Positions 1 through 8,666 are shown, counted from the stretch's first letter. The stretch: 50,598 bases of DNA from SAR202 cluster bacterium Casp-Chloro-G2 (GCA_002816575.1 MUCI01000056.1:1-50598), one strand, 5' to 3'. Program-made: numbers and translations. The notes: a model not told the origin generated them from the sequence alone.

Positions 1-22
1 CCGGGACCTACCGGTCAGCGAG

Positions 23-58
23 AAAGAAGGCCGCCGCGATCTTACGGCGGCCTTCTTT
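23..58. terminator. Rho-independent terminator, probably bidirectional
   Basis: A 14-bp perfect stem (arms 23-36 and 45-58) with an 8-nt loop ends in a T-run on the plus strand. It would stop a plus-strand gene lying left of the window. On the minus strand it lies just beyond the SDR gene that ends at 81, so it can serve both. Confidence 0.8.
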
Positions 59-80
59 TTATCAAGCCGGCGCGGGTGAC

Positions 81-848
81 CTAGATCATCCGGGAGCCGC
101 CGTCGACCACTAGAGTCTGTCCAGTCATGAAATCGCTGTCCGGCGAGAGCAGGAAAACCACCGACCCGACCAGGTCGGCGGGCGTCTGGTCCCGCTTGAT
201 CGACCGGGCGCCCAGCCGCCGAGGGTTATTCGCTAAGAATTCCCGGGTCGGCTCATCCGTGCTCATAGTGAACCCGGGCGCGATGGCGTTGACGTTGATG
301 TTGTGACTGCCCAATTCCCGGGCCAGCGACCTGGTGAGTCCGATCAGGCCCGCTTTGGAGGTGACGTAATGGGCTGCAAAGTTGCCGCCGTAGTAGATGG
401 TGCTGGAAGAGATATTGACGATCTTGCCGGCCCGTTCCAACTTCATGAAAGGCACTACCGACCGGCAGCAGAGAAAGGCCCCGCGCAGGTTCACCGACAT
501 CATCCGGTCCCATTCGTCCAAAGGGATCTGCTCAAAGGCCACCCGGGCCATAACCTGGGGCCGTTGATAGAAGGCCGCGTTGTTTACCAAGCCGTCGACC
601 CGGCCAAAACGGTCCACCGTACCCCGGACCAACCTCTCGACGTCCGACACCTCTGAGACGTCGGTCCGGATCGAGACCACTTGCTTACCGCCAGCCACCA
701 TTGACGCGGCCAATGCTTGCCCGGCGGGTTCGTCCACGTCCGCGATAATCACCTGGGCCCCTTCTTCAGCCAGGGATTCGACATAGGTACGCCCGATCCC
801 ATTGGCGCCGCCGGTCACGATGATGACCTTGCCCGTTAGCCGGTCCAT
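81..848 (-). CDS. SDR family NAD(P)-dependent oxidoreductase
   Basis: This 255-residue classical short-chain dehydrogenase/reductase is expected to be a cytosolic NAD(P)-linked alcohol/ketone oxidoreductase of unknown substrate. The N-terminus shows the Rossmann glycine motif TGGANGIG, followed by NNAA, the catalytic Ser in NISSS, and the YxxxK pair in HYVTSK; the C-terminus has the usual MTGQTLVVDGG. The open frame runs further upstream to 956, but the ATG at 848 follows a GGGGAG ribosome binding site and starts at the normal SDR N-terminus (MDRLTGK), so I chose it. It is a single gene, divergent from the FrnE-like gene. SDR family assignment is firm; substrate cannot be told. Confidence 0.93.
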   Translation of the reverse strand: MDRLTGKVIIVTGGANGIGRTYVESLAEEGAQVIIADVDEPAGQALAASMVAGGKQVVSIRTDVSEVSDVERLVRGTVDRFGRVDGLVNNAAFYQRPQVMARVAFEQIPLDEWDRMMSVNLRGAFLCCRSVVPFMKLERAGKIVNISSSTIYYGGNFAAHYVTSKAGLIGLTRSLARELGSHNINVNAIAPGFTMSTDEPTREFLANNPRRLGARSIKRDQTPADLVGSVVFLLSPDSDFMTGQTLVVDGGSRMI

Positions 849-1195
849 AACTTTGCTCCCCTGCCAGGTGATTTTCGGGTGATTTATTACGGGTGATTTG
901 ATAAGGAATGCTCCCGCCTCGCCCGTTGACCGGGCGGGTCCTTGATATTGAAACACCCAAAAGTTGTTATGACCGACATGATTCGGAAGGATGGTCCCAG
1001 CTTTTGGTCTGGGTTAATGCCAGAATCCTGCCCATTATAGCAACCGATTGAATCGTAAACGCAGGTGTATCCGGCGATAGCAAGAAAGTTTATGTGAATA
1101 CGGTCCGGTGCCGGGCTGGTCAAATCCGCAGAGATGCGTGCTACACTAACCCGCATTAAGCTGGGCAACATCATTTGGCTCCGTAGAGGTGCCCC
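849..1195. other. Divergent intergenic region (347 nt)
   Basis: This lies between the minus-strand SDR start and the plus-strand FrnE-like start. The only signal I support is the plus-strand promoter at 1117-1147. An open frame on the minus strand here (887-1174) has no recognisable protein character or ribosome binding site and is not annotated. Confidence 0.5.
1117..1147 (+). promoter_or_regulatory. Candidate extended -10 promoter of the FrnE-like gene
   Basis: TGCTACACT (1139-1147) is an extended -10 element, with a weak -35 (TGGTCA, 1117-1122). Transcription would start about 40 nt before the ATG at 1196. A working promoter plus a good ribosome binding site argue that the gene behind it is not a dead fragment. 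Confidence 0.4.
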
Positions 1196-1805
1196 ATGAC
1201 CACAACATCGGCTGTCAGCGTCACCGTTTGGTACGACTACACTTGACCCTACTGTTACGTCGGCCTGGGTAGGCTCGACATGTTGGCCAAGGAGTTGTCA
1301 TTCCAGGTTGAGCGGAAGCCGTACCTGTTGCGGTCCGAACGCCCCCCCGGAGGGCGAACCTCGCCGCCTGTTTGACGGAGAAACGGAAACCGACCTGAAC
1401 CCCGAGATGCAGGAGAGAGCTAGAGGCGTGAGTTTGACCATGCGCCGCCCGCGGTGGTCGCCCAACACCCTGCGCGCCCACGAGGCCACGGCGTACGCCA
1501 AGGAACAGGGGAAGGACGACCGCTTCCACCATCTTGCCGCCGCGGCCTACTGGGAAAATGGGGCCGATATCAATGACTTGAACGTACTGAAGGGCGTCGT
1601 CGAGGCCGCTGGCATGGACTGGCCGGACCTGGCCCCACGCATCGAATCCGGCCAGTACCGTGATGCGGTCATTCGCGATTACGAAGCGGCCAAGGAGTTG
1701 GGAGTGAGCGGCACCCCCACCTACTTGATCGGCGGCGAACTCCACCGGGGCGACGTTAGCATCGACGAATTGCGCGGCGCGATAAGCGCAGCCTCCTCTG
1801 ATTAA
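1196..1805 (+). CDS. FrnE-like DsbA-family oxidoreductase; UGA at first active-site Cys (candidate selenoprotein), plus one frameshift
   Basis: This is a DsbA/FrnE-type thioredoxin-fold protein of about 200 residues with no signal peptide. It starts at ATG 1196 behind AGAGGTG. The N-terminus reads VTVWYDYT, then TGA (1244-1246, codon 17), then PYCYVGLGRLD. Family members have Cys there, giving CPYC, so the motif here is U/stop-P-Y-C. The C-terminal part keeps the cis-Pro loop SGTPTYLIGG. The frame also shifts by one near 1331-1348. Removing T1334, or one C from the C7 run at 1342-1348, restores a continuous family-like protein (LLR then PPEGEPRRLFDG), so a homopolymer sequencing error is possible. 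A hairpin fitting the bacterial SECIS model follows the UGA. The alternative is a pseudogene with two lesions. Family assignment is secure; decoding of the UGA is inference. Confidence 0.75.
1259..1279 (+). promoter_or_regulatory. Candidate SECIS hairpin in the FrnE-like gene
   Basis: GTCG (1259-1262) pairs with CGAC (1276-1279). GCCT (1263-1266) pairs with AGGC (1271-1274), leaving T1275 bulged and a GGGT apical loop. The loop begins 20 nt after the UGA and opens with G. The bacterial SECIS model, as I recall it, asks for a loop 16-37 nt downstream with a G in its first two positions. The element is inside the coding sequence, as in bacteria. GC-rich coding DNA forms such hairpins by chance, so this alone is weak. 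Confidence 0.5.
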
Positions 1806-1838
1806 CCCAGCCAGGGCCGGGCTTGGACGATATTGCTC

Positions 1839-3015
1839 GTGACTCTTGATTCCACGGTGCTCGTCATTGGGGCGGGTATCTTCGGGCTGACCGCGGCGTT
1901 GGAGCTGCGGCAGCGGGGCCATCAGGTGACAGTGGCCGACCCTGGACCGGTGCCCCACCCTTTGGCGGCGTCCAATGATATTAGCCGCATGGTTCGCATG
2001 GACTACGGCGCCGACGGCCTCTATTCTTCGCTGGGCGCGGAGGCCATCGAGGGCTGGCGCCGCTGGAATGCCCAATGGGGCCGGGAGCTTTACCACGAAG
2101 ACGGCTTCCTGCTGATGACCAGCGTGCCCATGGTCCCCGGTGAGTTCGAGCAGGACTCTTTCAGCCTGCTTACCGGCCGGGGCTTCCCCTTGGAGCGCCT
2201 GCCTGCCGGCGGTTTGGCGCAAAGGCATCCCCACTGGAACTCCGAGCGCTACATCGACGGTTATTTCAACCCCAGGGCCGGTTGGGCCGAAGCCGGTGAG
2301 GTCGTCGCCAGCCTGGCCAAGGACGCCGCCAGCGCTGGGGTGTCTATCGTCACCGGATTCCAAGCCGTAAGGCTGCTGCAAGAGGGCGGCCGGGTTACAG
2401 GGGCAGTATCTTCGGACAATGCCGAACTCCGGTCCGACCAGGTGGTGGTTGCGGCCGGGGTGTGGACCACCGCATTGCTGCCCGAACTGGCAGACCGCAT
2501 GTGGCCGGTGGGACAACCGGTCTTCTACTTCAAGCCGCCAAACGCCAACAGCTACCGGGCGCCGTCATTGTCCACCCTGGGGCGCGGACATCCCCCGCAG
2601 CGGCTGGTACGGCTTTCCAGCCAACGCAGACGGCGTGATCAAGATGGCCAATCACGGGCCGGGCAGGCGGGTCAAGGCTGATGCACAGAGGGTGATAATC
2701 GCCTCGGAAGAAGCCTACTGCCGGGCTTTCCTGGCCGAGTCACTGCCACTGCTGGCTTCTCTTCCCATGCACGGCAGCAAGCTGTGCCTCTACTGCGACA
2801 CCTGGGACGGCGACTTCTGGATCGGCCGTGATCCGGAGCGGCAGGGCCTGGTGGTGGCGACCGGGGGCAGTGGGCACGCCTTCAAGTTCGCCCCGGTGCT
2901 GGGCGGGCTGGCCGCCGATGCGCTGGAAGGGGTGGAGAACGATTACAGCCAGCGGTTCGCTTGGCGTCCCCTCGGCCAGATCAAGAGCGAGGCTATCCGC
3001 TACGACGGCGGATAG
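1839..3015 (+). pseudogene. FAD-dependent amine oxidase (sarcosine oxidase/DAAO-like), frameshifted
   Basis: This is a single flavoprotein of about 390 residues split over two frames. The first part (to about 2570) has the FAD-binding VLVIGAGIFGLTAALEL and family features such as DISRMVRMDYG. The second part (about 2580-3015) has WGADIPRSGWYGFP and KMANHG. It then has LCLYCDTWDGDFWIG and GGSGHAFKFAP, matching monomeric sarcosine oxidase, where the Cys of the LCLY region carries the covalent FAD. One extra C in ACCC (about 2575-2577) explains the break, so it may be a sequencing error or a recent pseudogene. Expected product: oxidation of a secondary or N-methyl amino acid with H2O2 release; substrate unknown. 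The start is GTG 1839 or TTG 1833; neither has a convincing ribosome binding site. Confidence 0.75.
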
Positions 3016-3044
3016 GTCTTCGGCCCCGGATTGGGCGGACTTTT

Positions 3045-4124
3045 CTATTTTAGAGCGGCGGCTGGAAGTTCCTGGAGCCGGGGATTAACCTCTTTGGCAA
3101 AGAGCCGCATGCTCTTCTCAACCTCATCGTAGGGCATCCCGCCGAAGCTGAAAGCCGCCAGGAATGAGTCGGCGCCGGTCCTTGCCCGCGTGTCCATGAT
3201 CTTCTGGTAACACTGCTCCGGCGTGCCCCATACCTGTAGGTCAAGGAAGAAGTCCTTCACGTCCTGGTCGCCGTACTGGTCGATCTTCTCGGTGAACTTC
3301 CCGTAGTATTCGTAGCCCTTGGTCGTCTTCAGATGGTCGCTGTGGAATTCGTAATGGTCCATTATCGATTCCCAGTATTCCCCGACGTACTCCGTGGCCA
3401 TCGCCCGCGCCACGTCTTCGTCCTCGTGACAGAAGGTGAAGCCGACAACGATAGGCGGCGGGGCCGGTGAGCCGTTGACCTCTTGGAATATCTCCCGGTA
3501 CGACTTCAACTCTGACTCTACTTCGCTCCAGGGCTTCTGGGGGATGATCAGCATGCCCAGCCCCAACTGGGCCAAGGCCAAAGAGGACTCGGGAGACACG
3601 GCGGCGGCGTAGGTCCGGCCCCGGAAACTCTTGAACGGCTTGGGGCGGATGTCCACCCTGGACTGCTTGATGAACTCCCCGTCCAGTTCCGCCACGCCTT
3701 CATCCAAGGCCTGGACCAACATCTTGGCGCCTTCCGCGAACCTGGTGCGTGATTCGGCCATGTTTACGTTGAAGCCTTCGAACTCCACGCGGCCCAAGCC
3801 GCGGCCCACGCCGACCACCGCCCGGCCTCCGCTGAGATGGTCCAAAACCGAGAATTGCTCGGCGATCCTCACCGGGTTGTGCCACGGCAGCACGACCACC
3901 ATGCTGCCAAGCTGGACCTTTTCCGTGCGCCCGGCCATGTAAGAAAGGAACTGCAGAACGTCGGGGCACATGGTGTAGTCGGTGAAGTGGTGCTCCACTC
4001 CCCAGATGGACTGGAACCCCAGGGGCTCCGCCAGGTCGGCCAGGCGCAGCTCGTTCTGGTAGACCTCCAGGTCGGTGCGGGACCGGAGGCGGTTCTGGAA
4101 GAAGATCGACGATCCGACGTGCAT
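3045..4124 (-). CDS. LLM-class flavin-dependent oxidoreductase
   Basis: This 359-residue luciferase-like monooxygenase (TIM barrel, FMNH2- or F420-dependent family) is probably cytosolic. Family marks include the N-terminal SIWGVEHHF, VVVLPWHNPVRIAEQ, and the phosphate-binding region GGRAVVGVGRGLG. The ATG at 4124 has GGAG seven bases upstream. It converges on the amine-oxidase-like gene with a 29-nt gap. Such enzymes are numerous in SAR202-type Chloroflexota, where oxidation of recalcitrant organics has been proposed. The substrate cannot be inferred here. Confidence 0.92.
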   Translation of the reverse strand: MHVGSSIFFQNRLRSRTDLEVYQNELRLADLAEPLGFQSIWGVEHHFTDYTMCPDVLQFLSYMAGRTEKVQLGSMVVVLPWHNPVRIAEQFSVLDHLSGGRAVVGVGRGLGRVEFEGFNVNMAESRTRFAEGAKMLVQALDEGVAELDGEFIKQSRVDIRPKPFKSFRGRTYAAAVSPESSLALAQLGLGMLIIPQKPWSEVESELKSYREIFQEVNGSPAPPPIVVGFTFCHEDEDVARAMATEYVGEYWESIMDHYEFHSDHLKTTKGYEYYGKFTEKIDQYGDQDVKDFFLDLQVWGTPEQCYQKIMDTRARTGADSFLAAFSFGGMPYDEVEKSMRLFAKEVNPRLQELPAAALK

Positions 4125-4225
4125 CAGGTGACTCCAGCGGCCATTACGGAATGGGGGCGAATTGCCATCGTGAGTTGCGACTCAGTCTACAGTTCCGGGT
4201 CTTGGTCCGTCCACCGATAAAAAAA

Positions 4226-4246
4226 CGGCAGGGTACTGCCCTGCCG
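4226..4246 (-). terminator. Terminator of the GlcG/HbpS-like gene
   Basis: An 8-bp stem (CGGCAGGG against CCCTGCCG, loop TACTG) is followed on the minus strand by a T-run (plus-strand A-run 4219-4225). It lies 37 nt past the stop at 4283. Confidence 0.85.
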
Positions 4247-4282
4247 CTTCTACGTTTGACCTATCGTCCGTGTGCCTGGAAT

Positions 4283-4699
4283 CTAAGCGCTTTCGGAGAA
4301 ACCGCCGGCGACGATGCCTGCCCGGCTGCAATCCTCGTCTTCTTGAGCGGTGCCGCCGCTGCCACCGACAGCGCCGACGAGCTCGCCGTTCTTAAAGACC
4401 GGCAGCGCGCCCTGGCCGGGAATCATGTGGCCGCCCTCCATGGCCATGAACGCCCGGAAGATGGGGGCCTGGGAGTTTTCGGTCAGCTTGCCGCTGGCGG
4501 TCCCAAAACTGGCCGCCGCCACCGCCTTGCCACGGGACACGGCTGGGGTGCGCCAGGGGGCCCCGTCCATCTTGAACATGGTGATCAGGTCACCCCGCGG
4601 GTCGACCACCGAGATGCTCATCTTAACCCCTAACTCTATGACCTTGGCCTTGGCCCCGGCCAAAATAGCTTCGGCTTCCGCAAGTGTCAATGTAGCCAA
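4283..4699 (-). CDS. GlcG/HbpS-type heme-binding-like protein
   Basis: This 138-residue protein of the GlcG/HbpS (DUF336) fold shows ISVVDPRGDLITMFKMDGA, RGKAVAAASF, GQGALPVF and VGAVGGSGGTAQEDEDCSRAG. Members bind heme or corrinoid-like ligands or are accessory proteins of glycolate and diol metabolism; the role here is unknown. The frame is open to 4780, but a TTG at 4699 lies six bases after a perfect GGAGGT and begins the conserved domain (LATLTLAEAEAIL), so I take TTG as the start. It has its own terminator and seems monocistronic. Confidence 0.88.
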   Translation of the reverse strand: MATLTLAEAEAILAGAKAKVIELGVKMSISVVDPRGDLITMFKMDGAPWRTPAVSRGKAVAAASFGTASGKLTENSQAPIFRAFMAMEGGHMIPGQGALPVFKNGELVGAVGGSGGTAQEDEDCSRAGIVAGGFSESA

Positions 4700-4821
4700 A
4701 ATGCCACCTCCATAAATTGGGCTCTCTTGGAATCGCGTGTTCCGGGAGTCACGCGTATAGGCGCGACCACCGGGCAACATTGTAGGTGACAGGTAGGTTT
4801 GGGGAAAGAGGGGTAACTAAA

Positions 4822-4856
4822 AACGGGGAGGTTTTGTCATTCGAAGCCTCCCCGTT
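4822..4856 (-). terminator. Terminator of the cohesin/dockerin operon
   Basis: A 10-bp stem (AACGGGGAGG against CCTCCCCGTT, arms 4822-4831 and 4847-4856) has a T-rich tail in the minus direction. It lies just after the membrane cohesin gene that ends at 4898. Confidence 0.8.
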
Positions 4857-4897
4857 GCGCCATGGGTCAGATCAGGTTTAATGAATCGGCCAGCTGC

Positions 4898-5548
4898 CTA
4901 CTGGAATGTCACGATTGGCGACAGCGGGGCCAGGTCACCACCGTTGAATTGCCCTGGAGTGGTCTTGGTGAGGATATCCACCAGAGTGCTTGCGTTGAAG
5001 GCGGAGATGCTTTCTAAACCCAGGGGCATGGTGCCGGCAGCGCCCTCCCGCAGTTTGAACCTGACCACGGCCACGGGACCGCTTCCGGTCATGCCGTCCA
5101 CGTCGATTATCCCGGCCCAGAGGCGGCCCGGTCCCGGCGAACTGGAGTCGATGAGGGCCTTTCCGGCCAGCGTTCCCCGCTCCAATTGGGCGAATTCCAA
5201 CTTGGCCGGGTCAAATGTCAGTATGAACTCCAAACTACCCACATTGCTGGCCCGGGTGGCCAGGATGGGCACGGAGATCATCTTGGGGGTCGCGACCACC
5301 ACTGGATCAGGCGCCGCCGTGGCCGTGGGAGCTGCCCTTGGGGTTGCCGTTGGCTTGCCGACCGCCGCCGGTGTGGGGGTCGAAGACCCGCCCACCCGGT
5401 CCGGGCCGCCGTCGCTGCCGCCACCTCCGCCGAGAACTCCCACGGCGAACAGGAGGCCGATCAACAGCCCTACTCCGGCGATCGACCCAACCACCCATTT
5501 CCAACTGGAGGCTAATCCAATGAACGCAACTTCCAACAACCAGCGCAT
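4898..5548 (-). CDS. Membrane-anchored cohesin-domain protein
   Basis: In this 216-residue protein residues about 18-40 form one transmembrane helix (WVVGSIAGVGLLIGLLFAVG). A Gly-rich stretch and a TP/AP-rich linker (TPTPAAVGKPTATPRAAPT) follow. The C-terminal 120 residues look like a cohesin fold: ISVPILATRASNVGSLEF, FDPAKLEFAQLERGTLAG and VVRFKLREG. It should sit on the outer face of the membrane and present the cohesin outward. The ATG at 5548 has GGGGAG upstream. The gene lies 55 nt downstream of the large PPC/cohesin/dockerin gene in the same direction and shares its terminator, so this cohesin may be the anchor for the neighbour's dockerin. Cohesin assignment is by pattern and moderately sure. 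Confidence 0.8.
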   Translation of the reverse strand: MRWLLEVAFIGLASSWKWVVGSIAGVGLLIGLLFAVGVLGGGGGSDGGPDRVGGSSTPTPAAVGKPTATPRAAPTATAAPDPVVVATPKMISVPILATRASNVGSLEFILTFDPAKLEFAQLERGTLAGKALIDSSSPGPGRLWAGIIDVDGMTGSGPVAVVRFKLREGAAGTMPLGLESISAFNASTLVDILTKTTPGQFNGGDLAPLSPIVTFQ

Positions 5549-5603
5549 CTGCTGCTCCCCTAACTCGGCCGAGCCATGTTTGAGATTATCCGGGCATCTT
5601 TTA

Positions 5604-8480
5604 TCATAATGGGCGCGCCATGTTTAAGATTATCCGCGCATCTTCAACAGTAACTTTGCCGTCATCGTTGACGTCTAGCGATAGGTCTGGCGTCAATAGG
5701 TTGGACGCCATCTTCAGGGCCATCAGAGCGTCCATCGCGGTGATCAGGCTGTCCCCTCCGCCGTCGCCCTGTATCTTGGTGCCCACCTTGAAGTCGGCGC
5801 CAACCAACTCCACCGCCAACGGGCCGCTGGCAGAGTGGTTCACCAAGGCATCGGACAGTGTTATCGGGCTGACAGCCCCCTCGGAGCCAATGACCTGGAA
5901 TTGCACCACGGCGGCCGTCCCTCCAGGTCCGTCGCCCTGGGTTAGGGCAAAGCCGAACCTGACCTGTCCCCGGGTATCTGTGTCGTAGCTGAATGAGTTT
6001 GGATTCATCCTGGACCCACGTTCCACCGCGACCACCCTCAGAGAATCGGGGTCGTAATTCATGGTGAATCCCATGCTGGTGATTCCTTCGGCCTGGTTCA
6101 ACTCCACCGGCACCCGCACGATGCTGCCGGTGGGCGACACCCGAGATTTGAGGACCAAGGCTGTGCCGCTTGGGGTGACGACCTTGGGCTGAGGTTCCGT
6201 GGCGGGCGGCTCGGGAGTCGGTTTCGTGACCTTGGGAGCAACCGGCCTGGCATCGCTCTCACGGTTCACAGTTATGTGATAGGTCCCCACGGCTTTGGCC
6301 ACCCTGCCGGAGGCTGAGACGGCCAGGGTGTACCAACCGGTCGCCGGGGCCTTCCATTCCAGGGATTGGTCCAGCCCGAAGTTGGAGGTGCTGAACCCGG
6401 CGGCCTGGTTCTCCACCGAGAACCGCACGCCTTCAGCGGTGCCCAAGGTTACGTCTACGGTGTACTTAGTTCCCGCATCGGCAGGGAAACGGAAGTAGTC
6501 ATAGTCGTTGGCCGGGCTGATGGCCCCGGCGATGGCGTTGCCAAAGCCGATGCGCGTGCCCTCCTCGGGCAGATCACTGTGCCGGTCTTGCAGCGTGGTG
6601 TCGGGCGTGATCTTGAGCGAGTAGGTGCCGGTGGGTTCCGCCGCCTTCGGCGAGGCTGAAACCTTTACGAAGTAGGTCGCCGAGTTTGAGGCGGTCCAGC
6701 GGACGATATTACTCTCCCCAAAATTTCTGGCGCCGGCTTCCGGGATGCCGTCCAGGTTGGTTACTTCCAGTGAGACCGAAGTTGCTGATCCGTAGGTCAG
6801 GTCAAATTCGTATTCCACGCCCCGCTCGGCGGGGAAGGAGAAGTAATCCAGGTCGGATTTAGGACTGATAGCCCCTTGGTAGATGGTGCCGAAGCTGACC
6901 GGGGTGCCGCTTGCGGCTGTGTCCAGATGCCGGTCTTCCAGGCTGGTGTTCGCCGTAACCGTCAACGAATAGGTGCCGATGCCCTGGGATGCCTGCGGGG
7001 AATAAGACACCACCACATAGAATGTTCCCGTGCTAGCCGCGGTCCAACCCAAGGCGGTGCCCAACCCGTTGGTGCTGCTCAATGTGTCACCGGCGGCGTT
7101 CTCGATCGAGATGACAGCGCCGTTGGCGGTGATCAGGTCCATGCTCACCGAATAGTTGACTCCCCGTTCCGTTGGGAAGGAGAAATAGTCGCGGTCGGTC
7201 TCCGGGCTGATGGCGCCCTGATTGGCGCTGCCAAAGCTGATGGCCGAAGCCAGGGCCGGAATCTCGCCGTGATGGTCCTGCAGCGTGGTGTCGCTGCTCA
7301 GGTTCAGCGAGTAGGTGCCAATAACATTCGGGACCTGAGGCGAGGCCGAAACTACTGCCAGATAGCTGCCGCTGGCCGGCGCAAGCCACTCCAGGCTGGT
7401 CCCCACGCCACCGTTGGAGGCCAGGCTGATCTCGTCGGTGTTAAGGATGGTCAATTCGACGCCGTCTGCGCTGCCCAGCGACACGTCGAGCATATACTTC
7501 ACGCCGCGCAGGGCCGGGAACGAGAAGTAGTCCCGGTCGTCGGCGGGGCTGATGGACCCCTGGTGGGCATTGCCGAAGCTGATCACCGTTGCTCCGGCGA
7601 TGGTCTGGGAATGCTGGTCCATGAGGTTAGTTTCGGCGTTCAGCTTGATCGCGTAGGTGCCGTTGGAGTCCCGCACCCGGCTGGTGCCGGTAACCGAGAT
7701 GTAATAGGTATTGTCGCTGGGAGCGATCCAATCCAGGGTGTTGCCGATGCCGTCGCTGGTCTTTTCCAAGCCGTCGAAGGGAGACCGGATGGCAATCTCG
7801 ACGCCCTCTGAGGTGCCCAGATCAACCTCCACGTTGTACCTCACGCCGCGCCGTGCCTGAAACGAGAAGTAATCGTAGTCGTCGCCGCCGTCCACGGTGT
7901 TGGCCAGCTTGGGCTGGTTGCTCCAAGGGCTGATGGCTCCTTGGTAGATGTTGCCCGGCGATATCTGGGTGGCCCCGTTCCGGCCTTCGGAATGGCGGTC
8001 AATGAAACGCGTGTCCTCAAATCCGCTTAGTGTGTAATCACCGAGGTAGAAGGAGTCGTCGAAGTTGTTGATGGTGCCCGACACTTCTACGTAATAGGTG
8101 TCGGTGGTGCGGGCGGTCCAATTTACGGTCTTCCGGCCGCCTTCGATGCTCAAGTCCTGACCCGGAGACCCGCCGTTGCCTCGGGCTAGAGAATTAATGA
8201 TGGCGATATTGGCGGCCACCACCGTGGTCTCGTCCAAAACAAAGGTATATTGGACACCGCGCTGGGCCTGGAAGGAGAAATAGTCAACGTCGAAGAGGAT
8301 GTCAGATGGGTCGATTACCCCGGCGACGGCGCCAGCGCCGATCTTGATGCTGGTTGAAGTGAACCGGTAATCGCCGTGGTCGTCGTCGGCGTAGGCAGGG
8401 TATTGGCTGGAGAAGAAAGCCGCCACAATGATCGTTAGCAGCACCAGCGTCATCGTCAGCAGATGTGTTGATTTACGCAT
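5604..8480 (-). CDS. Secreted six-repeat PPC-domain protein with C-terminal cohesin and dockerin
   Basis: This 958-residue protein has a signal peptide (MRKSTHLLTM, hydrophobic core, AYA cleavage site before DDDHGD). Six PPC-like beta-sandwich modules follow, each about 115 residues, marked by DYFSF(P/Q)AxRGVxY, a GTYSL-type strand and DxxLQDRHS connectors. Next come a PT-rich linker, a cohesin-like domain (about 772-904, VPVELNQAEGITSMGFTMNYDP) and a type I dockerin (905-958). The dockerin has one degenerate calcium loop (GDGGGDSLITAMD) and one perfect loop (DVNDDGKVTVED). No catalytic domain is visible, so it is likely a structural, adhesive or scaffold protein. I chose ATG 8480 over the frame start at 8504 because it begins the signal peptide and has a GGAG-type site upstream. 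It forms an operon with the membrane cohesin gene. Confidence 0.88.
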   Translation of the reverse strand: MRKSTHLLTMTLVLLTIIVAAFFSSQYPAYADDDHGDYRFTSTSIKIGAGAVAGVIDPSDILFDVDYFSFQAQRGVQYTFVLDETTVVAANIAIINSLARGNGGSPGQDLSIEGGRKTVNWTARTTDTYYVEVSGTINNFDDSFYLGDYTLSGFEDTRFIDRHSEGRNGATQISPGNIYQGAISPWSNQPKLANTVDGGDDYDYFSFQARRGVRYNVEVDLGTSEGVEIAIRSPFDGLEKTSDGIGNTLDWIAPSDNTYYISVTGTSRVRDSNGTYAIKLNAETNLMDQHSQTIAGATVISFGNAHQGSISPADDRDYFSFPALRGVKYMLDVSLGSADGVELTILNTDEISLASNGGVGTSLEWLAPASGSYLAVVSASPQVPNVIGTYSLNLSSDTTLQDHHGEIPALASAISFGSANQGAISPETDRDYFSFPTERGVNYSVSMDLITANGAVISIENAAGDTLSSTNGLGTALGWTAASTGTFYVVVSYSPQASQGIGTYSLTVTANTSLEDRHLDTAASGTPVSFGTIYQGAISPKSDLDYFSFPAERGVEYEFDLTYGSATSVSLEVTNLDGIPEAGARNFGESNIVRWTASNSATYFVKVSASPKAAEPTGTYSLKITPDTTLQDRHSDLPEEGTRIGFGNAIAGAISPANDYDYFRFPADAGTKYTVDVTLGTAEGVRFSVENQAAGFSTSNFGLDQSLEWKAPATGWYTLAVSASGRVAKAVGTYHITVNRESDARPVAPKVTKPTPEPPATEPQPKVVTPSGTALVLKSRVSPTGSIVRVPVELNQAEGITSMGFTMNYDPDSLRVVAVERGSRMNPNSFSYDTDTRGQVRFGFALTQGDGPGGTAAVVQFQVIGSEGAVSPITLSDALVNHSASGPLAVELVGADFKVGTKIQGDGGGDSLITAMDALMALKMASNLLTPDLSLDVNDDGKVTVEDARIILNMARPL
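6270..8400 (-). repeat. Six tandem PPC modules
   Basis: The DYFSF-type motif recurs near 6490, 6840, 7190, 7520, 7865 and 8275, a period of about 330-350 nt (about 410 between the last two). The copies are diverged in DNA but clear in protein, so this is old domain duplication rather than fresh DNA repeat. Confidence 0.85.
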
Positions 8481-8636
8481 ACCCCTACTCCCTTCCTCCG
8501 CCACCTCGCGCTCACCACGGGGGCTGCTCCACGGTCATCTTTGGACACGCGGGACCGAATGAGCGGGCGTCCGCACACTCCCGCAGACGCGGTCAGGAGA
8601 GCAGACGTTCCGCTGTTAGCATTGAAATTTGGTTGC

Positions 8637-8666
8637 ATTTTAAGATTAATATTAAATTATAGTCAA
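8637..8666 (-). promoter_or_regulatory. Candidate sigma70 promoter of the PPC/cohesin operon
   Basis: On the minus strand TTGACT (plus 8661-8666) and TAAAAT (plus 8637-8642) are separated by 18 nt, in the only clearly AT-rich patch of this region. It predicts a 5' leader of about 150 nt before ATG 8480. Confidence 0.5.

Noticed and set aside
1221-2516. Long minus-strand open frame (431 codons) opposite the FrnE-like and amine oxidase genes
   Set aside because: It is a shadow of GC-rich coding DNA: low-complexity sequence, no family, and it runs antisense to two recognised proteins.
5604-8480. Subtilase or other peptidase, because PPC domains usually follow one
   Set aside because: No catalytic motif is found anywhere in the protein; it goes from signal peptide straight into PPC modules.
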